Part shown: positions 1 through 11,127 of the stretch, piece after piece
How the letters are laid out: each line of letters begins with the position of its first letter
Numbering within the stretch: the first letter of the stretch is position 1
Source: Piper betle
Lineage: Eukaryota; Streptophyta; Magnoliopsida; Piperales; Piperaceae
Length of the DNA: 64,000 nt
Assembly: GCA_033002965.1 (NCBI GenBank)
Contig: JAURVB010003444.1
Location: 1 to 64,000 of the forward strand
Direction: 5' to 3'
The notes under the pieces: model-generated
The model's input: only the letters and a program-made list of their open reading frames with translations
What the model was told of the DNA's origin: nothing
Databases searched by the model: none
Translations under genes and position numbers: made by a program

Positions 1-560
1 ACTTTTGAAGACAAGTATAAAGACTTCATTAACATCAGTAAAAAACAAGGATTTGGTGCAATGTGTTGTAACTCTAAGTTCCAAATTGAAGTGGCAAAAG
101 CTAAGGTTGTAAAACTTGAGCAAGAACGTGATGAGCTAGTCACTAAACAATGAGGAGCTTGCACAATATATTGTACAAAAGAATGATGATCAACACAAGA
201 TGCTTGGTGAATCACTAATGCTATCTAAGATGCTTGTACAAAAGAATCCAATTTGCGAACTAGGCCTCAGGAGGAGACAAATGTGGAGGTAATTTTTATA
301 AGTCAAATATTTTTGTTAAATCATCTACTAATAGTGTATGTATATGTGAATCAAAATCCAAAAGGAGCTTAATTAAGAAAGACTAAAGCTTCTAGAGTGC
401 AACATACGAGTCGATCAATCTACAATTCCAAAACCCTAATTCAAGGAGGGTTATGCATCAAAACCCTTCTCGAAAAGGGATCATATACAATTTTTGTAGG
501 AAAAAGGATCATGTGAAGACAAGATGCAAAAGGATGATAATTGATGGACTAGGACTTAAT
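1..560 (+). pseudogene. Decayed retrotransposon gag fragment with zinc-knuckle remnant
   Basis: No long open frame exists, but pieces in different frames look like the C-terminal part of an LTR-retrotransposon gag. An acidic coiled-coil stretch (around 75-235) reads KLEQERDELVTKQ before the frame shifts. At about 490-540 the frame reads NFCRKKDHVKTRC, a zinc knuckle of the CX2CX4HX4C kind in which the first Cys is replaced by Tyr. Family knowledge: such knuckles bind the element RNA in the virus-like particle. Several stops and frame changes show that the copy is dead. The knuckle style is like Ty1/copia gag, but the clade is not certain. Confidence 0.45.
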
Positions 561-1369
561 GAGACGGGTGCCTAAAAGATATGTTTTTACTAGCACATGC
601 ATATCACACAGGTAAATTTTATTTATTTCAAATTTCATGACTTTGGGTAAATAAATAAAATTGGAATTTTGATTGCTTAACCAAAGATTTCAAAATTATT
701 TTTTGACTTAATAATTTATGTATTATTTATTTTTAATTGACGTTTTATTATAGTGAGGGTTTTGACCATAATCATATATCCATTGAATTGGAATATTAAA
801 AATCCAATCCTAATTGAATTTGAAGCAATTCAGTGCTTCTGAAATCTGATTTTGTTGCAAAATTCGCAGCTAATGAATTTGAAGTTAAACAGTTTTTGGA
901 TGTTGACACGGGTCAGGTTGTACCATTTTGGGATTCTCAGCATCTTTTCTTCTTACACACTTCGGAGGAAGAGGATTCAACACCAAAATTTGATATCACC
1001 AGCACTCGAGCGCAATCGAAGGATTGCCAGTTCAATCCATGTGCTGCATGTTGTCGGTAATCTTTCTTCTTGATCATCTCAAATCAAGGTCAATGCTTTG
1101 TCGTTATTCAAAGCTTTTCCAAAGTTAGGTTTGTGAAATAATAGAAAAATCAGTATGGGGATTTTCATTCGCCAATGTTCAATCTAGATCGGCAACTATT
1201 CTAAATCTATTTCTTTTGTCATCTAAAATTATTTGGATTGATTGATTGATGGATTTGATTCCCAATTTGATCTGACTAAAGTTCAATGTTATTAGGAATG
1301 TTGCTACATAAACTTTGTATGTTTAATTTCCGGTTTTAATTGGAAAAATGGCCTTCAGACTCTTGTTGT
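561..1369. other. AT-rich stretch without a recognised gene
   Basis: A short open frame of 75 codons (833-1060) is present but starts on a non-ATG codon and resembles nothing I recognise. The stretch lies between two decayed gag-like blocks and is probably linker or degraded transposon sequence. Confidence 0.4.
615..662. repeat. Perfect 14-bp inverted repeat with 20-nt loop
   Basis: AATTTTATTTATTT at 615-628 is followed by its exact reverse complement at 649-662. It is AT-only and may be chance in such AT-rich sequence, although it would form a stable small hairpin. No element boundary was seen next to it. Confidence 0.6.
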
Positions 1370-2560
1370 TCTAATGTATCTGATGATGTGTAGAGGTGTT
1401 GGACCATCTTGGAGGAACGATGGTGCTTCCAGTGCTCGGGCAAAGGGGAAGAAGGTTTGCGGTGGGCAAAGTTCTACCAAAAGCTATCCGAACGAGGAAA
1501 AGGATGTCTTTTGATAGTTTTATAGTTCGGAATGCAATTTATTAGCACGCCATGGTAATGAATGATTATGGAGTTGTTGATAGATTTTTAGGGTGTTTAG
1601 AAGCAGAAGGTTGGTTATTGGCATTTACTAGTTTGGAAATGAATATTTCTATGGCCCTAATATGCTGAATTTTATCATTTTATGGATTGACATAGCTTGT
1701 CTTGGTGTATGGTAGACCATTGCGAGTATCTGCTACTGATATTTCTAAATATTTGGGTGTTGCAAATGAAGGAGATGTCATCTTATTTTCAGAACGTGAC
1801 TTCAGATACCCTATTTTGGAAATACATTCCTGCTACCAAATTGGATGGAAAAGTGCTAAAATTGGGATTGAGTATAAAAATCAAGTGAATGCTAATGATC
1901 TTACTCCTCTTTCTTATACACATTGGTAGATTATGGTGTCCAATGTGTTGCCATAACATCTGAATGATGTTAGTTGTTTTGGTATATAAGTGCTTGGATG
2001 TTTGTCAGTCAAAGAATGATAAATCTTCCTATTTTGGTTCTTAACCACATAGTTAGGTGTAGAAATCAAAGGAGATCTGGTTTACACTATGTTCGTATGC
2101 TCACACCCATCTTTACGAAGAAATGGAGAGATCCTCATCAATATTGTGTGGATGTCACGGTTCGGATGGTGAGTCAAGTCTAATTGAGACTTGGTCAAGT
2201 ATCCGAAGTGTCAAGACGTCTCAAATTGAACCCAATTCTCCTAATATTGTTGAAGAGGGTGAAGATGCTCAACTGGAAAGGGAAATTGATGAAACCCTAG
2301 CCGCAAATGATGAGCGTAAGGATTTGGATGAAGATGTGGAAAGGACTATGGAGAATGTTCTAGTTCAAGAAGAAGTTCCATCCCAAGTGAAAGAGAGTGA
2401 TGATTTGGCCAGTCATTTTGCTCGTGTTAAACACTCGCTTGGACTCAATGGATACTCAGATGATGAGCTATATGTGGAGTATATTATAGTGTTAGGTAAC
2501 CAAATGAGCGTAATATATGATAGGTTGATTCAGATCAAAATGAATTAGGAAAGCATGATT
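1370..2560 (+). pseudogene. Relic of a plant 'putative transposon protein' (gag-like) ORF
   Basis: Read across frames, the stretch follows the order of the plant putative-transposon-protein domain found in many gypsy-type element ORFs. It shows a KGKK linker near 1440, RN..Y.RHGMVMNDYGVVDRF and LEAEGW near 1530-1620, VYGRPLRVSATDISKYLGV (1702-1760), NDLTPLSYTHW (1890-1929), then NVLP.HLNDVS and INLPILVLNHI (1940-2050). A 141-codon acidic frame (2123-2548) with SNP/E/D-rich sequence forms the C-terminal part. At least four stops or frameshifts break it. The domain is recognised from memory of the family pattern, so the exact clade is uncertain. Confidence 0.5.
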
Positions 2561-2732
2561 CATGATTTTTGTCCTACATACAAGGTACCTTTGGGAGCCT
2601 CTCACTTTCTGTGCAACTTGATGAGCACTCCACAACAAGATTAGTATTATATTTTGTACTTTCTCCCAAGTATTTAATGTCATTTGTAGATGACACAGGG
2701 GGAGAAAAGTTTTGCTTTAGGATTGCCGAATG

Positions 2733-2741
2733 TAGGGGGAG
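2733..2741 (+). promoter_or_regulatory. Possible polypurine tract before an LTR-like start
   Basis: TAGGGGGAG is followed at once by TGTGATAATAAATG, the usual layout of a plus-strand polypurine tract and the TG start of a 3' LTR. No matching 5' LTR is visible in the window, so this remains tentative. Confidence 0.3.
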
Positions 2742-2754
2742 TGTGATAATAAAT

Positions 2755-3110
2755 GTAGGGGAGCTTGAAGGTTTATTTGGGTTAGAACCTTACTAGGGTT
2801 AAGTGTTATCAATCCTTAATTAATGAACATATTTAATCATAATTAATCAACTTGATGATGATAGAAGGTAATTAATTTACATAATTAATGTACTTAAGAC
2901 TTAAGTATGTGCTTATTCATGATTCGAGGCTTTGCCTCAATTTATATGCTCAGTGTGTGATGAGGGTCTGATTAGTTGCAGCTCGTGCTAGGGCACACGA
3001 AGTGAGCTTGCATCTATTGTCACTCTACTTTGCTTCACAAGTGTGGTTAACCAAGTTTTCACAATAGAACGAGATTAATGGTGTCTTATTGGATCCACTA
3101 ATACTGGGCT
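2755..3110 (+). repeat. Left arm of a large diverged inverted repeat
   Basis: The reverse complement of this stretch matches 3705-4090 in order: the GGCAAAGCCTC block, the CACATAC..AAGTCTTA block, the CTTAACCCTA block and GAAAAC.TGGTTAA. The arms are diverged, with many substitutions and small gaps. They could be LTR fragments of the same family lying head to head, or termini of a decayed fold-back element. Confidence 0.55.
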
Positions 3111-3704
3111 ATTTAGTAATTTTTTCACGGTTCAATAAAATTTCAAGTACGGATCGATCCCTTTTTGGATTTTCGAAATTGAGATCCAAAAAACTTAAAT
3201 ATAATCCCTTACCTAGGCCTATTATATACTATTATGAGGATTTCTAATTTTCATTGTGTTATGTTATCCGTGAATAGATTGTCTAACTTAAAGATTGTCA
3301 GACCATTTTATTGCATCAACGTGCTTAGCATGCCAGTTCATCTTATCACATCACCGTGTTTAGCATATCGGCTCATCTCATCACCTTGTGAGTACCTAGC
3401 GAGCTTCTCCTTACTACTTATTGACTTGTGACAACCATTTTCTGGCTTGATTATTTCTAATTACTTTAGACTCACTAATCTTTTGATTGCTGACGTTTTC
3501 CTATTATATATATAGGCGAGTTTCCTTGGCGTTAGCTAGCATAGGGTCATGAAGGCACGGGTGGCGTTTGGGCTTGTGACTTTTGTTATTTTCTTGTGTA
3601 TCTTCTTTAGGGATGACCCCTATATGATTATGTACTTTCTTATATCAGCCCATGTCATGAACAAAGTATGTGTTGACTTCTTATGATATGAGTATGTGTG
3701 GCCT
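3111..3704. other. Spacer between the inverted-repeat arms
   Basis: No gene was recognised. It contains a short imperfect repeat (GCATGCCAGTTCATCTTATC / GCATATCGGCTCATCTCATC around 3328-3385) and a TATATATATA run near 3505 that could be an LTR promoter relic. Confidence 0.4.
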
Positions 3705-4090
3705 CAGGCATAAAACACTACTAATCACAATTTATTACGAAAACGTGGTTAAACATACCTCATGGAGTCAAGTAGAAGATTAAGGTAGAAGGGAAAACCT
3801 ACATACCTACATGAGTAGAGCACCTTCACTTAGCACAGCAAGCCCACTCCATGTACCCTAGCATCAAATGCAACTAATGAAACTATAATTATGAATGCAG
3901 CAGCCCAAGGCAAAGCCTCCATTCATACATAAACACATACATAAGTCTTAATTATATTAAATTAATTTAATTAATTACTCCTAAATCATCATTAAGTTAA
4001 CTAATTAGGATTCAAGGGTATTAGACATTCATTAAGGATTAATTATTCTTAACCCTAATTAGACTCTAACCTTAATTATACAGGGCAACA
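3705..4090 (-). repeat. Right arm of a large diverged inverted repeat
   Basis: Reverse-complement partner of 2755-3110. The best conserved block is around 3910-3950, GGCAAAGCCTCC followed by ACACATACATAAGTCTTAAT. See the left arm. Confidence 0.55.
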
Positions 4091-4239
4091 TAACTTGGTC
4101 TAAAATTTGGTGGGCTTACTCTAATATTTATTATGGGCTAGGATTATGGTCTGACTAGATTACTACACTCATAAAGTGTTGGTTTTTGGATTCTAAGGGC
4201 TGCACACTGAATTTTTTCGCCTAGTTCATGGGATCATGG

Positions 4240-6023
4240 TAGGGATGTCAAGTGGACAGGCCCAAATGGAACCGACGAGGGGCCAGGATCGGCTCAGGCC
4301 CAAATGGAACCCCATTCAAGCTAGGCTGAGGTGAAGGCTCATTCGGTCGGGCCGGCCCAGCCAGTCTAGGCTATGCAATGATTATTAACCTTTTATGTAG
4401 TGCTCCTAGGCTTTTATCTTTTATTTTAGATATTTGGATTGGTATTCAAGGTATTATGCAAAAGCTAATTTTATTGAGGGACATTGGCTTAAGAAAAAGC
4501 TAATTATTTCTTTCAACATTTTAGAAAACCATCATTCGGGTGCAGTTATAAGTAAAACAATTTTTTCGCTATAATAAATGAGTATCATTTGAGTGAGAAA
4601 GTGTCTAGCTTGACATTGGATAATGCATCTAACAATTCTAATGTTGGTTATTTAACTCGGCAATTACAACTTTCTCATGAAGATTTATTTCATATTAGAT
4701 GTGCTTGTCATATTATTAACCTAATTTTTCAAGATGGTCTTGGTGTGAGAACTCCATGGAATAGTACTTATACTATGTTAGATGTTTCAAATTTCTAAGA
4801 AGAGATTTTGATGTTTGTTAATATGGCTCCCACATCGGAAAATTTGAACCTTGCCAAAGATGAATTTGATCATCGCATGGTCTTACGAGATTTTTGAAAG
4901 TTTTCTTCGATGCAATGGTTGATCTTACTGGTACTTATTATCCAACTTCTCATCTATAACACATATTTATAACATCTTGTGTTTTTAATGAACATAGAAA
5001 TAATGAATTTTGAGGCATGATAGATCCCTTGGAAGAAAAGTTCGTGTCTTATTGGGGTAGTCATCCTATGCATTCATGTTTGGGGGCTATTGTGGACCCA
5101 AGAAAATTTCAAGAATTGTATGTTGCTTATGCAAATGCCCGAAGCGCAAATAGAAATTTTGCCCCCACCAGGCCGAGTGAAACCTCTTCCTCCAGAACTA
5201 GTGGTGTAAGTGGACTATTTTGGAGGGCGAGAAACAAGCAAATCAAATATTCTTCCACTAACAATCTTCAATACTACCTCACTTCTTTCTTTACTATAGA
5301 AGATTTAGACAACTTCAATATTTTAGAGTTTTGGAAGAAATAAGAGAGAGTTTTTCCTGTTCTAACAGCTCTAGCTCATGACCCTCTATTGTATCCTCTG
5401 ATCAGCTTTTAGTGCCAACAGAAGAATTTTATAGAAAGATAGAAGTCGTTTAGCTCCGGACTTTCAGAAGCACAAGTCATCTATCTAGATTAGAACCGGC
5501 ATAGAAAATGAGTCAAATCTCCTTAAAAAGAACTTCAAGAATATTTTAGGGTGCTATCAACTATAACAACCGAATAGTTCTTTTGTGTGCAAATAAAAAT
5601 GCAACTGATTGTATGGTGAAGTAAGTGGGTACCAACCTAGTTGAGATGTTTTTACTTTACTATGATGCAATAAACTCATTATTAATTGTTCATGATATGC
5701 TTGATGTCTATTAATGTGTTTACATCATGCAAATATATTACCATGCAATATATGTTTTTATAATAATCATGCAAATTTAGTAGCCTAACAAACTAAAGGA
5801 AGAAAAGTTGAAAATAAATAAATAATAAATAAAAAAATATCAAAAGACCAAAAAAATATCAAGTGCTATATATGTAATAACGGGCCGGTGTAGCCCGCAC
5901 GGCCCTGCCCTAATTTGGTAGGGCCCATGCGCTAGTGCCTGGTCTTGTTATAGCGCATGGGTCGGGCCTAGCTATAATAGGCTCTAGCTGGCTAGTTGGG
6001 CCTGGTCCACGTGACAAGCCTCT
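4240..6023 (+). mobile_element. hAT-superfamily DNA transposon, decayed, with TIRs and 8-bp target repeat
   Basis: The left end (4240-4263), TAGGGATGTCAAGTGGACAGG plus CCC, is matched in inverted order by the right end (5998-6023), GGGCCTGGTCCACGTGACAA followed by GCCTCT. Immediately outside are GATCATGG (4232-4239) and GATTGTGG (6024-6031), six of eight bases equal, as expected for an old 8-bp hAT target duplication. Both ends carry GGGCC-rich subterminal sequence, common in plant hAT elements. A hAT transposase relic lies between. The element is about 1.8 kb, much shorter than an autonomous copy, so it is internally deleted as well as mutated. Confidence 0.7.
4440..5530 (+). pseudogene. hAT transposase relic (RNase-H-like core and dimerisation end)
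   Basis: The frame at 4589-4798 reads SLTLDNASNN, then FHIRCACHIINLI and RTPWNSTYTML, the typical core of plant hAT transposases, with the catalytic Asp in TLDNAS. The frame at 5017-5343 gives KFVSYWG, VDPRKF and LEFWKK (DUF4413-like linker and start of the hAT dimerisation domain). From 5344 to 5500 the dimerisation domain continues across shifted frames (SAFSANRRIL, RSRLAP). The N-terminal BED zinc finger and part of the core are missing, and stops and frameshifts separate the blocks, so no active enzyme can be made. It lies inside the 4240-6023 element on the same strand. Confidence 0.8.
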
Positions 6024-6031
6024 GATTGTGG

Positions 6032-7785
6032 TAGCCTAAAATTCTAAGGAAGAACATGCTGGGCTCCTAACACCATGGGTTGGCCCCTATAAAATATTGG
6101 ACCTCAATGTAAATGTGGAGAGCGAGGGAAAATTGGGAATATGGGCCTCAGTCATTGGGTTTCTAGTATGGGCCATAGACTACCGATGTTGGTGGGAAAT
6201 TTTCTAGTAGGCCTTCTGGGTGCCCAAATGCTTCAAAATTTTATATGGGCCTAAGGAACACCTATAGTTAATTAAGTACAATCCTCAGCCCTTTCCATTC
6301 CAAAACACAAAATTCATTATTATGACAAATGATCTTCAAATAAGCTTAAAATTATCAGATTTCAAGCAAACAATTATTTGGTCATTACATTATTTCACTA
6401 GGATTTTATGAATTTTCACGGTGGTTCATTTTATTAACCTAATGTTAGCCATTACCACTGTTTCGAAAGAGAGAGGGAGCATAGTCCTTAACTAAGGAAT
6501 TTGTTCATGCCTTAATGACGTCCACTTAATGTGAAATTTTAGTGGTGTATAGTTAATATTTATAGATAGTCATGAGCAAAAGGAAACGACAAAATAACAT
6601 CATCACAGAGTCATAAAAATCATGGAACACGCACTACATAACTATGACATGATAATCATATTAAATTTATGCAGTTTGTGCCATTTTTCTTTCACACTAG
6701 ATCTATTCAACATGCTTGAAATGCACATTAATGTGAAGCGTAGTGTATCGTGAGTCTAATAAACTAAACATCAGATTTTTATGCCATGAAATGAGGTCTA
6801 CATTGCTACAGTAAGCATGGAAGGTTACAAACAAACATAAACATGAACGATAAGTAACTAAGTGACATGGAGGCCTATGCACATGGTAAACTAAGCATGA
6901 CCGACAACAAAACATCCTAATATTACAGCAACACAAGCAATTCAACAGCAATCAATTAACAAAACAAGGAAAGAAATAAAGAAAGGGAAAAGAGAACATA
7001 CGTAGTGGAGGGAAGAAGGAGAAGGAAGACTCCAAGGAGGCTTGGGGAAGGGCTTTGGAGAGATGAAGAAGAGCTTGAGGGGTATAAGAAGTCTAGGGAA
7101 GGAGTTGCGGGTGGTGGAAGGAGCCCGGAGAAGATGGAGGAAAATAAGTGGGAAGGTCGGGTTTTATAGAATCTTGAAATTGGCTGAGGCACTGGGGCGC
7201 TCAGCTGGCACTATGGTGCATAGACAATGGATGCTGGGATTGGCACGGGGCACTAACGATGCTGGAAAATGAGAGTTGTCGCCCATCTACCATGCGACAA
7301 GCGTTAGGGCACTCCGAGGATGCTAAGGCGCTGGTAAGGAGGAATCCCTCAAGTTGAAGCAAAAGTCACAAGCGCGAGGGTGCTAGGTGGGCATGTAGGC
7401 ATCCGTGGCCTGACTCACACATGAAATTAAACCTAGCTAAGTGCTAGGGTACTGGTCAAGTGCCTATGCACTTATACTGTTGTGCCTCTTATGTAGGGTT
7501 TTCATCAAGTGAAGCACTCAAGCATACCAACACACATGAGATGCATGTAGACTCACGAGAACACTATCCTAAAATCTATCTACAATGCAAGAACCCTAAA
7601 ATGAAATGAAATACTGAGGCAACGTTGAGCCCATCCAAGTGTGTGTAGGACGACTAGTGCCTTGCCACACAAGCACAAACATATCATGACACATATAAGT
7701 GGCTAACATAGACTCATCATATGCTATTGGGTTCAGTTCGCAGGTGAACCATCATTAAATCCATTGGGATAATGGCCTAGGTTTT
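6032..7785 (-). mobile_element. LTR-like sequence next to a minus-strand RT relic
   Basis: No gene was recognised on either strand. On the minus strand a TATAAAAC box (plus 7161-7168) is followed by a pyrimidine-rich leader (the purine-rich plus strand at 6990-7140), the arrangement of promoter and R region in a long gypsy LTR. The stretch directly follows the minus-strand RT relic at 7790-8700, so it may be LTR of that element after an internal deletion. No LTR end with TG/CA and target repeat was found. Confidence 0.3.
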
Positions 7786-7789
7786 ACAT

Positions 7790-8700
7790 CTTGCCTTTCT
7801 TGGTTAGAGAAATCATCGGACTTACAATAGTGAAGAAATTCTTAATAAATCTCCAGTAATACCTAGTCCTAGAAAACTTCACTTTGGTGACATTCTTTGG
7901 CTGGTTCTATTCTATAATTGTTGTCATGTTAGATGGATCTATAACACTCCATCTTTAGAAATGAGGTGACCAAGTAATATAATGTGTTTAATTCAAAAGT
8001 CACATTTACTGAACTTGGCATATAACTTGTGTTTATTTAAAATCTCTAGTGCTTTCCTTAAATGTTCTTCATGAAGTTCATTATGTGAGTAGATTAAAAT
8101 GTAATTTATAAAGAAAATGGCAAATTCATCTAAATACTCATGGAAACCCCATTCATGAGGTCCATAAAAGCTACTAGAACATTGGCTAAACCAAAAGGAA
8201 TAACCAAAAACTCGTAGTGTTCATATCTGGTTCAAAATGCACTCTTTATTGCATCTTCTTATTTAATCGAACGCTGGTGATAATCCAAACTTAAGTCAAT
8301 GTTGGAGAATACATCAGCAAATTTAAGCTGATTAAATAAGTTGTCAATCCTTTCAAGTCGATATTTCTTCTTGAGTGTGACTTGATTCAATGGCATATAG
8401 GCGATGCATGGCCAAAGTGTCCCATCTTTCTTCTTTACGAAGAGCTCTGGAGCTCGCCATGGCACACCCCTTGTCCAGTAACTCTTTTAATTGAATTTTC
8501 AATCCTTGCAACTTTGTAGGTACCATTTTGTATGGTGTCTTTGATATAGGAGTAGTTCCCGACAATAACTTGATAGAAAACTCCAATTCCCTTGCTAGTG
8601 GTAGTCCTAACAACTCCTTTGGAAAGACATCCAAGAATTCTAAAACAATCCTAATTGAGGAAGGATCGACCTCTTTCGATTACTTGAATGTTCTTACCAC
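7790..8700 (-). pseudogene. Ty3/gypsy reverse transcriptase relic
   Basis: Read on the minus strand from 8700 leftwards, the frames give DVFPKELLGLP, EFSIKLLSGTTPIS and PYKMVPTKL (RT N-terminal linker). Next come [15 protein letters not shown] and [27 protein letters not shown]. Further left, around 7880-8130, are DEFAIFFINYILIYS (the YxDD region, here N-Y for D-D), LYAKFSKCDF and LGHLIS. Two overlapping frames (8353-8634 and 8259-8465) show a frameshift, and later blocks carry stops. The enzyme would copy retrotransposon RNA into cDNA. This copy is dead, the catalytic Asp pair being altered to N-Y. The closest match in the window is the chromovirus relic at 39230-40130. Confidence 0.8.
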
Positions 8701-9330
8701 CCTAGTTAGGAATCCTTGGCAACCTTTTTGCGGATACTTTGGTTGCTTTGACACAGGAGTTTATACATGGATGGCTCTTTGTGTATATGTGAAGTGGTCC
8801 CTTGTTCCATTGGTAGGTATGTCAGTTTCATCTTTTTGTTTTCTGTTTAACTTGTTGGGGTGCTCTTAGTAGGAGGTTGATAGTTTGGGGGGGCAGGACT
8901 TATAGAAACATTTTGAAGATTTTGATGTGCCCTGGAGTTTCGGGTCTTGGGGTAGCTCACACTAGGAATGGATCTAGTCAGGTAATGGTGGAAAAGTAAA
9001 TCTAATGGAGGATGTGCAAGTACCTAACGTTCCAATTTCTAAGGCATTTGTCTCACCTTGTTTTGAGAGAACTTGAGTGCCAAACTCATGCTACCTCTAA
9101 ATGACGTTGATTTTCTTGTTCAGCAACGTCAAGTAGTAGGATAACATTGTTGAGTTATTTCATGGTGATGGAGAAGTAAATAGAGACCAAACGGAAGTTG
9201 TAGGACATGCAAACTAATACCCAACAACAGATGAGGGAAATGAGAGTTGAGTTGATAAGATTATAGGAGTGGCCTATGGAAGAGGATAATAGGAACAAGA
9301 TGCCATCTTTAATTCATGACCTACAACAGA
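8701..9330. other. Transposon-derived stretch without a clear domain
   Basis: A phrase of about 40 bp ending in ATTCATGACC (about 9280-9320) recurs at about 29273-29312 beside the other chromovirus LTR, so this is element-derived. Shifted frames around 9200-9300 read MREMRVEL and RNKMPSLIHDL, which I could not assign. Confidence 0.35.
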
Positions 9331-9581
9331 TATACTAAAGGACAAAATTGATAATTTATAATATTAATTTTTCAAGAATTAATTTAATTAAATAATACTT
9401 ATAATACTTTTTAAATTTCACACAGATTAATAAACTTTAATATAATGACTTCTTGATTTCCACATATATTTATAATAAAGTTTAATATAGTGACTTCTTA
9501 AATTCCACACATAATCTTTTAATATAGTGACTTCTTGATTTCCACACATAATCTTTTAATTTAGTGACTTCTTGACTTCTT
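9331..9581. repeat. U3 fragments with a roughly 37-bp tandem repeat
   Basis: Units beginning AATATAGTGACTTCTTG and ending CACACATAATCTTTT occur one after another at about 9439, 9484, 9521 and (partial) 9558. The same sequence occurs once in the U3 part of each complete short-element LTR (for example 16978-17010). The left edge (9331-9420) is U3 sequence in the opposite orientation. Confidence 0.6.
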
Positions 9582-10684
9582 GAACCGAAACAAAATCCCA
9601 CTACCATATAAATAATATCGAGAAAAGAATACTCCAATAATAGAGTACTTTAGCTATCCCAACTCTACCCATCCTTCCATGCTCATACCTGCGAAGGCAA
9701 TTCCGCGTTAGTGATAAAGACACTAAGTCGTATAATTACATGAAATAATTAATATATTCCACCACATCTGAATTACGTCTTTTAGTGTTTATGAGCCTAT
9801 GCTGAGCTCTTAATATGCTAGGAGGGTGGCAACCCATCCAGCTACAATCTCATGTATGTGCACACGCGCTACGTGGCCCTCAACTTGTAGTTACCGATAT
9901 TTGTCATGGACTCACTCTCTCGGTATCACAAATGCATAATGAGTCATCTTGTGCCACTGCGCCCTGTCACCCCTTTTGGCACGGGGGCAGGTATTTAATC
10001 TTTTAGGAATTTTGAGGGGTGATGCCCTGTGTCAGACTGAGTCAATTAATTGACCCCGGCTGCGCTCGGTGTATGGTGGTCAAATGTTAGCTCATGCTGA
10101 CCAAGACTCCAACACAGTAATTTTTAAGGCACCCCGTGCCAGATTGAGTCAATTCATTAACCCCGGTTATGCTCGACGTATGGTGATCGAATGTGGACTC
10201 AGGGTGACCAATACTCCAAAATCAAAATATATAACATTTCAAGTAATTATACGAACTAGAAATTGTGATGAGGAACCAACAACTATGACACACGATCCTA
10301 AAGCCTTCCCTTTATGAGTCAAATGTGCTCACAAACTATCTAGAGGATGTTTCATTTAACATCAATAGAACTCTCCTTTATATAAAAAATTATGTGTGGA
10401 CTTCAAGAAGTCACTACATTAAATTTTATAAATATGTATGGAATTCAAAAAGTCATTTGTGTGATAATATAAAGTCAAAAAGTAATTATTAAGTTAATAT
10501 GAATGGATGTTAATCCTAAAACTATTATAAATATAATTATATCGATATGCTAATGGTCAAAATCGATAATTTATAAAATTAATTTTTTTAAAGAATTAAT
10601 TTAATTAAATAATATTTACGGTTCGTTCTAAGATTTATAAAACCCTAAATAAAATAACCTAATTATTTTTTTCAAGGTTTCACA
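9582..10684 (-). mobile_element. Short-element LTR, minus orientation, 5' part
   Basis: Reading leftwards, the LTR begins TGTGAAACC at 10684. It passes a TATATAAA-type box (near 10380), the GCGCAACCGGGGTCAATGAA region (here doubled, near 10050 and 10170), then GTGACAGGGCGCAGTGGCAC and the TACCTCCGCAGG block. It stops at about 9582 in the GGGATTTTGGTTCGG segment, before the GTCGTTACA end. Only part of the U5 end is missing. It carries no coding sequence. Confidence 0.75.
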
Positions 10685-10836
10685 ATCTCCCCAGACTTGG
10701 GAATTTTCGTCCTCGAAAATATAATAAGGAGAAAAATCGGGGTTTTACAATTTCCTAGTGTGGGAATTTTTCGTCCTCCAAAATATAATAGGGTCATGAG
10801 GAGAAAAATTGGTGTTTTCTTTTCTTGATTTAAGCA
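10583..10836 (-). repeat. Left arm of a near-perfect hairpin
   Basis: Reverse complement of 11128-11388, with the arms matching almost throughout. It contains the 3' end of the short element internal region, two copies of the polypurine/LTR-start junction and the first about 100 bp of the LTR. Arm about 255 bp, spacer about 290 bp. Confidence 0.75.
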
Positions 10837-11127
10837 TTGCAAATCAACCAGTACCTTGTTGAAAGTCTAAGAGTTCACTGTCCCATGGGTAAAATTTGAT
10901 TATTTTATAGAATTAATTTTCATTATTTTGGATGGTAAATAATTATGGGTGTGCCACTTATGTGTCATGCTAGGTGCACGTGATGCTTAAGCCAATGAGC
11001 GTATATGAGACACCTTTACAATTAGAGGTGTTATCTATGTAGTATGGGTGGTATGGGACATGTGTGAGATATAAATAACCGTGTCATGGGATAATGTGCC
11101 CCACTTTAGCAATGCCTATGAGTGGTA
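10837..11127 (+). mobile_element. Short-element internal region (hairpin loop)
   Basis: Carries the conserved internal landmarks in plus orientation: ACCTTGTTGAAAGTCTAAGA, CCACTTATGTGTCATGCTAG and GCCAATGAGCGTATATG. The primer site that normally precedes them is absent, replaced by the inverted left arm. No open frame of note. Confidence 0.65.

Noticed and set aside
833..1060. 75-codon frame
   Set aside because: Starts on a non-ATG codon, resembles no family, and overlaps an equally long shifted frame.
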